A stretch of 64,000 nucleotides of DNA from Thermincola ferriacetica (GTDB taxonomy: Bacteria > Bacillota > Thermincolia > Thermincolales > Thermincolaceae): NCBI RefSeq assembly GCF_001263415.1, contig NZ_LGTE01000007.1:1-64000 (forward strand), in the 5' to 3' direction. Below the pieces are notes generated by a model. It had not been told where the DNA came from and did no database searches. It saw nothing but the letters and a program-made list of their open reading frames with translations. The position numbers and the translations under genes are program-made. This document shows, in pieces, positions 61,465 through 64,000 of the stretch; the stretch's first letter is position 1; the number at the start of each line of letters is the position of its first letter.

Positions 61465-61474
61465 CAGCAAATTA

Positions 61475-62191
61475 TCACTTTTTCACGCTCTGGCCCAGAT
61501 AAGCTTTCTTAATCTCGTCATTGGCCAGCAGTTCTTTACCCGTTCCTTGCATGGTTATTCGTCCCGTCTCAATAACATATCCGACGTCTGCAATATGCAG
61601 GGCCGCGTTGGCATTTTGTTCAATTAACAAAATGGTAACTCCCTGCCTGTGAATTTCCCTGATTATGTTAAAGATGTCTTTAACCACCAGAGGCGCAAGC
61701 CCTAAGGACGGTTCGTCCATCATCAGGACCTTGGGCCGGGACATAAGGGCCCGCCCCACAGCTAACATTTGCTGTTCCCCACCGGACAAAGTGCCGGCTG
61801 ACTGCCACAGTCGTTCCTTAAGCCTGGGGAACAGACTATATATCCAATCCAGGTCTTTTTCAATTTCCCTGTGATCTTTTCTTGAGTAAGCGCCCAACTT
61901 TAAGTTTTCCAAAACAGACAGGTTCGGAAATACCCGCCGTCCTTCCGGCACCAACGTTATGCCGTAATTAACCATTTCATAGGGTTTCTTAGCAAGAAGG
62001 TCTACTCCGTTATAGGTAATAGTTCCGCTCTTCGGTTTTACATGCCCTATTATAGTCCTGAGCAGCGTGCTTTTTCCGGCGCCATTAGCCCCTACCAGGG
62101 TAACAATTCTGCCTTCCTCAACCTCCAGGGTGACTCCTTTTAATGCTTCAATTCCACCGTACGCAACAACCAGGTTCTCTATTTTAAGCAT
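61475..62191 (-). CDS. livF: Branched-chain amino-acid ABC ATPase LivF
   Basis: A 238-residue ATPase with Walker A GANGAGKSTL (about residues 35-44), VPEGRRVFPNLSVLENL, signature LSGGEQQML and Walker B VLMMDEPSLGLAP. The VPEGR...VFP block is a LivF hallmark. Its start overlaps livG by 8 bp. It is the last gene of a livM-livG-livF run in the window. Confidence 0.9.
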   Translation of the reverse strand: MLKIENLVVAYGGIEALKGVTLEVEEGRIVTLVGANGAGKSTLLRTIIGHVKPKSGTITYNGVDLLAKKPYEMVNYGITLVPEGRRVFPNLSVLENLKLGAYSRKDHREIEKDLDWIYSLFPRLKERLWQSAGTLSGGEQQMLAVGRALMSRPKVLMMDEPSLGLAPLVVKDIFNIIREIHRQGVTILLIEQNANAALHIADVGYVIETGRITMQGTGKELLANDEIKKAYLGQSVKK

Positions 62192-62954
62192 TCTCAGCCA
62201 CCCCCAGGTATGCTTCTATAACTTTCCGGTTATTCTGAATTTCACTTGGCGCCCCCTCAGCTATGGTAACACCATAATCTAAAACGTAAATGCGGTCCGA
62301 AATTCCCATCACTACTTCCATGTGATGCTCAATCATAAATATGGTTAAGCCAAATTCCTTCTGAATTTCCCTGATGAAATGGGTTAAATCCTCAGTTTCC
62401 CTTGGGTTCATACCGGCCGCCGGTTCATCCAACAAAAGTATCTCCGGATCAGTGGCCAGAGCCCGCGCTATCTCCAGCTTTCTTTGCATGCCGTAAGGAA
62501 GGGAACTGGCTTTTTCATTTTGCACATTTACAAGTCCGGTCTTTTCCAGTAAGGCAATAGATTTTTTCCGCATTTCTTTCTCTTCCCGTCTATACCGCGG
62601 AAATCTAAAAACAGCCTCTAGAAAGTTCGACCTGATATGCAGGTGATTGGCTATAAGGACATTATCCATTACACTCAGATCTTTAAAAAGTCTTATGTTC
62701 TGAAAAGTCCGGGCAATGCCCAATTTTGTTATCTGGTCGGGCCGCATACCTGTAATGTTTTCATCTTTAAAAAATATTGCGCCCTGCGTGGGTTTATAGA
62801 CACCCGTAATCATGTTGAAGGCAGTTGTTTTTCCGGCGCCGTTGGGGCCAATGAGAGCAACTATTTCACCCTGGTTCAGGCACAGGTTGAAATCATTCAC
62901 GGCCGTCAAACCGCCAAACTGCATAGTCGCATGTTCTGTCCGCAGCACTTCCAT
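62184..62954 (-). CDS. livG: Branched-chain amino-acid ABC ATPase LivG
   Basis: A 256-residue ATPase with Walker A GPNGAGKTTAFN (about residues 36-47), GIARTFQNIRLF (LivG hallmark), signature variant LPYGMQRKLEIA and Walker B ILLLDEPAAGMNP. It partners with LivF and the LivM-type permease, starting directly after the livM stop. Confidence 0.9.
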   Translation of the reverse strand: MEVLRTEHATMQFGGLTAVNDFNLCLNQGEIVALIGPNGAGKTTAFNMITGVYKPTQGAIFFKDENITGMRPDQITKLGIARTFQNIRLFKDLSVMDNVLIANHLHIRSNFLEAVFRFPRYRREEKEMRKKSIALLEKTGLVNVQNEKASSLPYGMQRKLEIARALATDPEILLLDEPAAGMNPRETEDLTHFIREIQKEFGLTIFMIEHHMEVVMGISDRIYVLDYGVTIAEGAPSEIQNNRKVIEAYLGVAENA

Positions 62955-63992
62955 CTAATTGCTCCCTCCCCCGGCCGCCGGTTTCTTTTGCAGCCTGTCG
63001 AAAAGTTTATCCCAGGTAAACTCATTGGTGCCCATAATTCCCTGCCGGAAGAACAACACTACGACCATTAACAGGGCTGAAAAAACTACCATCCGTAGAC
63101 CAGGAATTCCCGGGACGTAAAGGCTGCCTATAGTAATCGATTCATCGAGAAACCGCAAAGCTTCACCGGCAATGGTAATAATAAAAGCGGAAATTATGCT
63201 ACCGGTTATACTGCCCATACCTCCAAGAATGATAATCAGGAGTATGTTAAAGGTGAGAAAAAACCTGAACATCAGCGGGTCAACCGTTCCCAGCAAATTG
63301 CCTAACAAACCGCCGCCAATGCCGGCAAAGAAAGCTCCTATGGTAAAAGATAAAACTTTATGCCTGAAGATGTTAATACCCATACTTTCCGCGGCAATTT
63401 CATCTTCTCTGATGGCTTTCAACGCTCTTCCGAAACTGCTGTTAATCAGGGAGCCGATAAGGATAACGGTGATAACGGCAATACCGAAACTCCACCAAAG
63501 GTTAGTGGTTACCGGAATGCCTTTTAAGCCCAACGCACCGTTAGTGAGGCTTTGGGTATTGGTAAATATAACCCTGATTATTTCAGCAAATCCAAGCGTA
63601 GCTATAGCCAAATAATCCCCTTTCAGCCTCAGCGCCGGAGCGCCAATTAAAAAACCGACCAGTGCCGATAAAACGCCGGCAATTAAAAGCGCCGGTAAAA
63701 ACGGCAAGGTAATGGAATCCAAAGGCTTAATTAAAGGCGCCATAAAAAAATTCTGCGCTTTTACCAATGGCGGCATAGTCAAAAGGGCAGTAGTATATGC
63801 ACCCACAGCCATGAAGCCGGCGTGACCCAGAGAAAACAAGCCGGTAAACCCGTTAACCAAGTTCATGCTCAGGGCAAGAATGACATAAATGGCACAGAGA
63901 TTCAGGATACGAACTTTATAGGAGTCGAGGTAAGCATCAGCAAAATAAACAAAGACAAATAACAATATTAACGATACAAGGGTCAATATCAA
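62955..63992 (-). CDS. livM: Branched-chain amino-acid ABC permease LivM (may be 5' partial)
   Basis: A LivM-type permease of at least 345 residues with about nine helices: ALSMNLVNGFTGLFSLGHAG near residue 40, DYLAIATLGFAEI near 128, the EAA-like AIREDEIAAESMGIN near 195, and GGMGSITGSIISAF near 258. A TTG at 63992 is the last possible start in the window, and the frame stays open to the edge, so the true start may lie outside. Together with LivG and LivF it would import branched-chain or related amino acids or amides. Confidence 0.85.
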   Translation of the reverse strand: MILTLVSLILLFVFVYFADAYLDSYKVRILNLCAIYVILALSMNLVNGFTGLFSLGHAGFMAVGAYTTALLTMPPLVKAQNFFMAPLIKPLDSITLPFLPALLIAGVLSALVGFLIGAPALRLKGDYLAIATLGFAEIIRVIFTNTQSLTNGALGLKGIPVTTNLWWSFGIAVITVILIGSLINSSFGRALKAIREDEIAAESMGINIFRHKVLSFTIGAFFAGIGGGLLGNLLGTVDPLMFRFFLTFNILLIIILGGMGSITGSIISAFIITIAGEALRFLDESITIGSLYVPGIPGLRMVVFSALLMVVVLFFRQGIMGTNEFTWDKLFDRLQKKPAAGGGSN

Positions 63993-64000
63993 ATCCCGCT

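Overview
The window looks like the chromosome of an anaerobic, spore-lineage Clostridia (Peptococcaceae-type, acetogenic or syntrophic). The evidence is corrinoid methyltransferase modules, a methylenetetrahydrofolate reductase with the MetV-like C-terminal domain of Wood-Ljungdahl organisms, SPOCS/DUF3794 proteins, an S-layer-anchored YcdB/YcdC protein, strong AGGAGG ribosome binding sites and frequent TTG/GTG starts. Most genes lie on the minus strand. I see no phage, insertion sequence or CRISPR array.

Layout. 1-8.7 kb: housekeeping and accessory genes (lipoprotein metallo-hydrolase, ferritin-like protein, radical SAM protein, compact SNF2 helicase, FetAB-type ABC transporter, 4Fe-4S membrane protein, citrate synthase), with several palindromic repeat elements in the gaps. 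8.9-29.8 kb: a one-carbon island read leftward. It has two methyltransferase modules, each with an MtrH-type methyl-tetrahydrofolate methyltransferase, a corrinoid protein, a UroD-fold methyltransferase, a 47-residue small protein and MFS transporter(s). It also has a third corrinoid protein with a DUF1638 protein and a GntR regulator, a RamA-like corrinoid reactivase, a MetH-activation-domain-like protein, an AraC regulator, and a chemoreceptor with a stand-alone receiver domain. 30.2-44.6 kb: an envelope region with a TolC/MacA/MacB-type efflux set, a second ABC exporter, two OmpR-type two-component systems, an HtrA protease and a repeat-rich secreted protein. 44.7-64 kb: a small flavoprotein/nitroreductase locus, TusA and YedE, two SPOCS proteins, tRNA-Ala, a PIG-L deacetylase, a GGDEF-EAL protein, MetF, an SLH protein, MntH with a DtxR-type regulator, and a branched-chain amino-acid ABC operon that runs to the window edge.

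How it works together. In the one-carbon island the UroD-fold enzyme would move a methyl group from a substrate (a methoxylated aromatic is the best guess, not proven) to the corrinoid protein, and the MtrH-type enzyme would pass it to tetrahydrofolate. The RamA-like protein would re-reduce inactive cobalamin. Six copies of a TGTATATACA-type palindrome, each just downstream of a sigma-A-like promoter, tie both modules, the GntR operon, the AraC gene and the chemotaxis pair into one probable regulon. One of the six promoters faces the other way and may make a short RNA. About 1.16 kb (mtrH plus the start of the corrinoid gene) is present twice with a single visible difference, pointing to recent duplication or gene conversion. 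The two 47-residue proteins align without gaps at about half identity and were found by eye; they are the strongest candidate here for an undescribed component.

A second, independent regulatory pattern joins the envelope genes: promoters of the MacA-like adaptor, HtrA and the repeat protein each carry three TGTG-type repeats at exact 11-bp spacing, 9 bp upstream of the -10 box, as for PhoB/PhoP-type response regulators. All function calls are from reading the sequence only; no database search was run.
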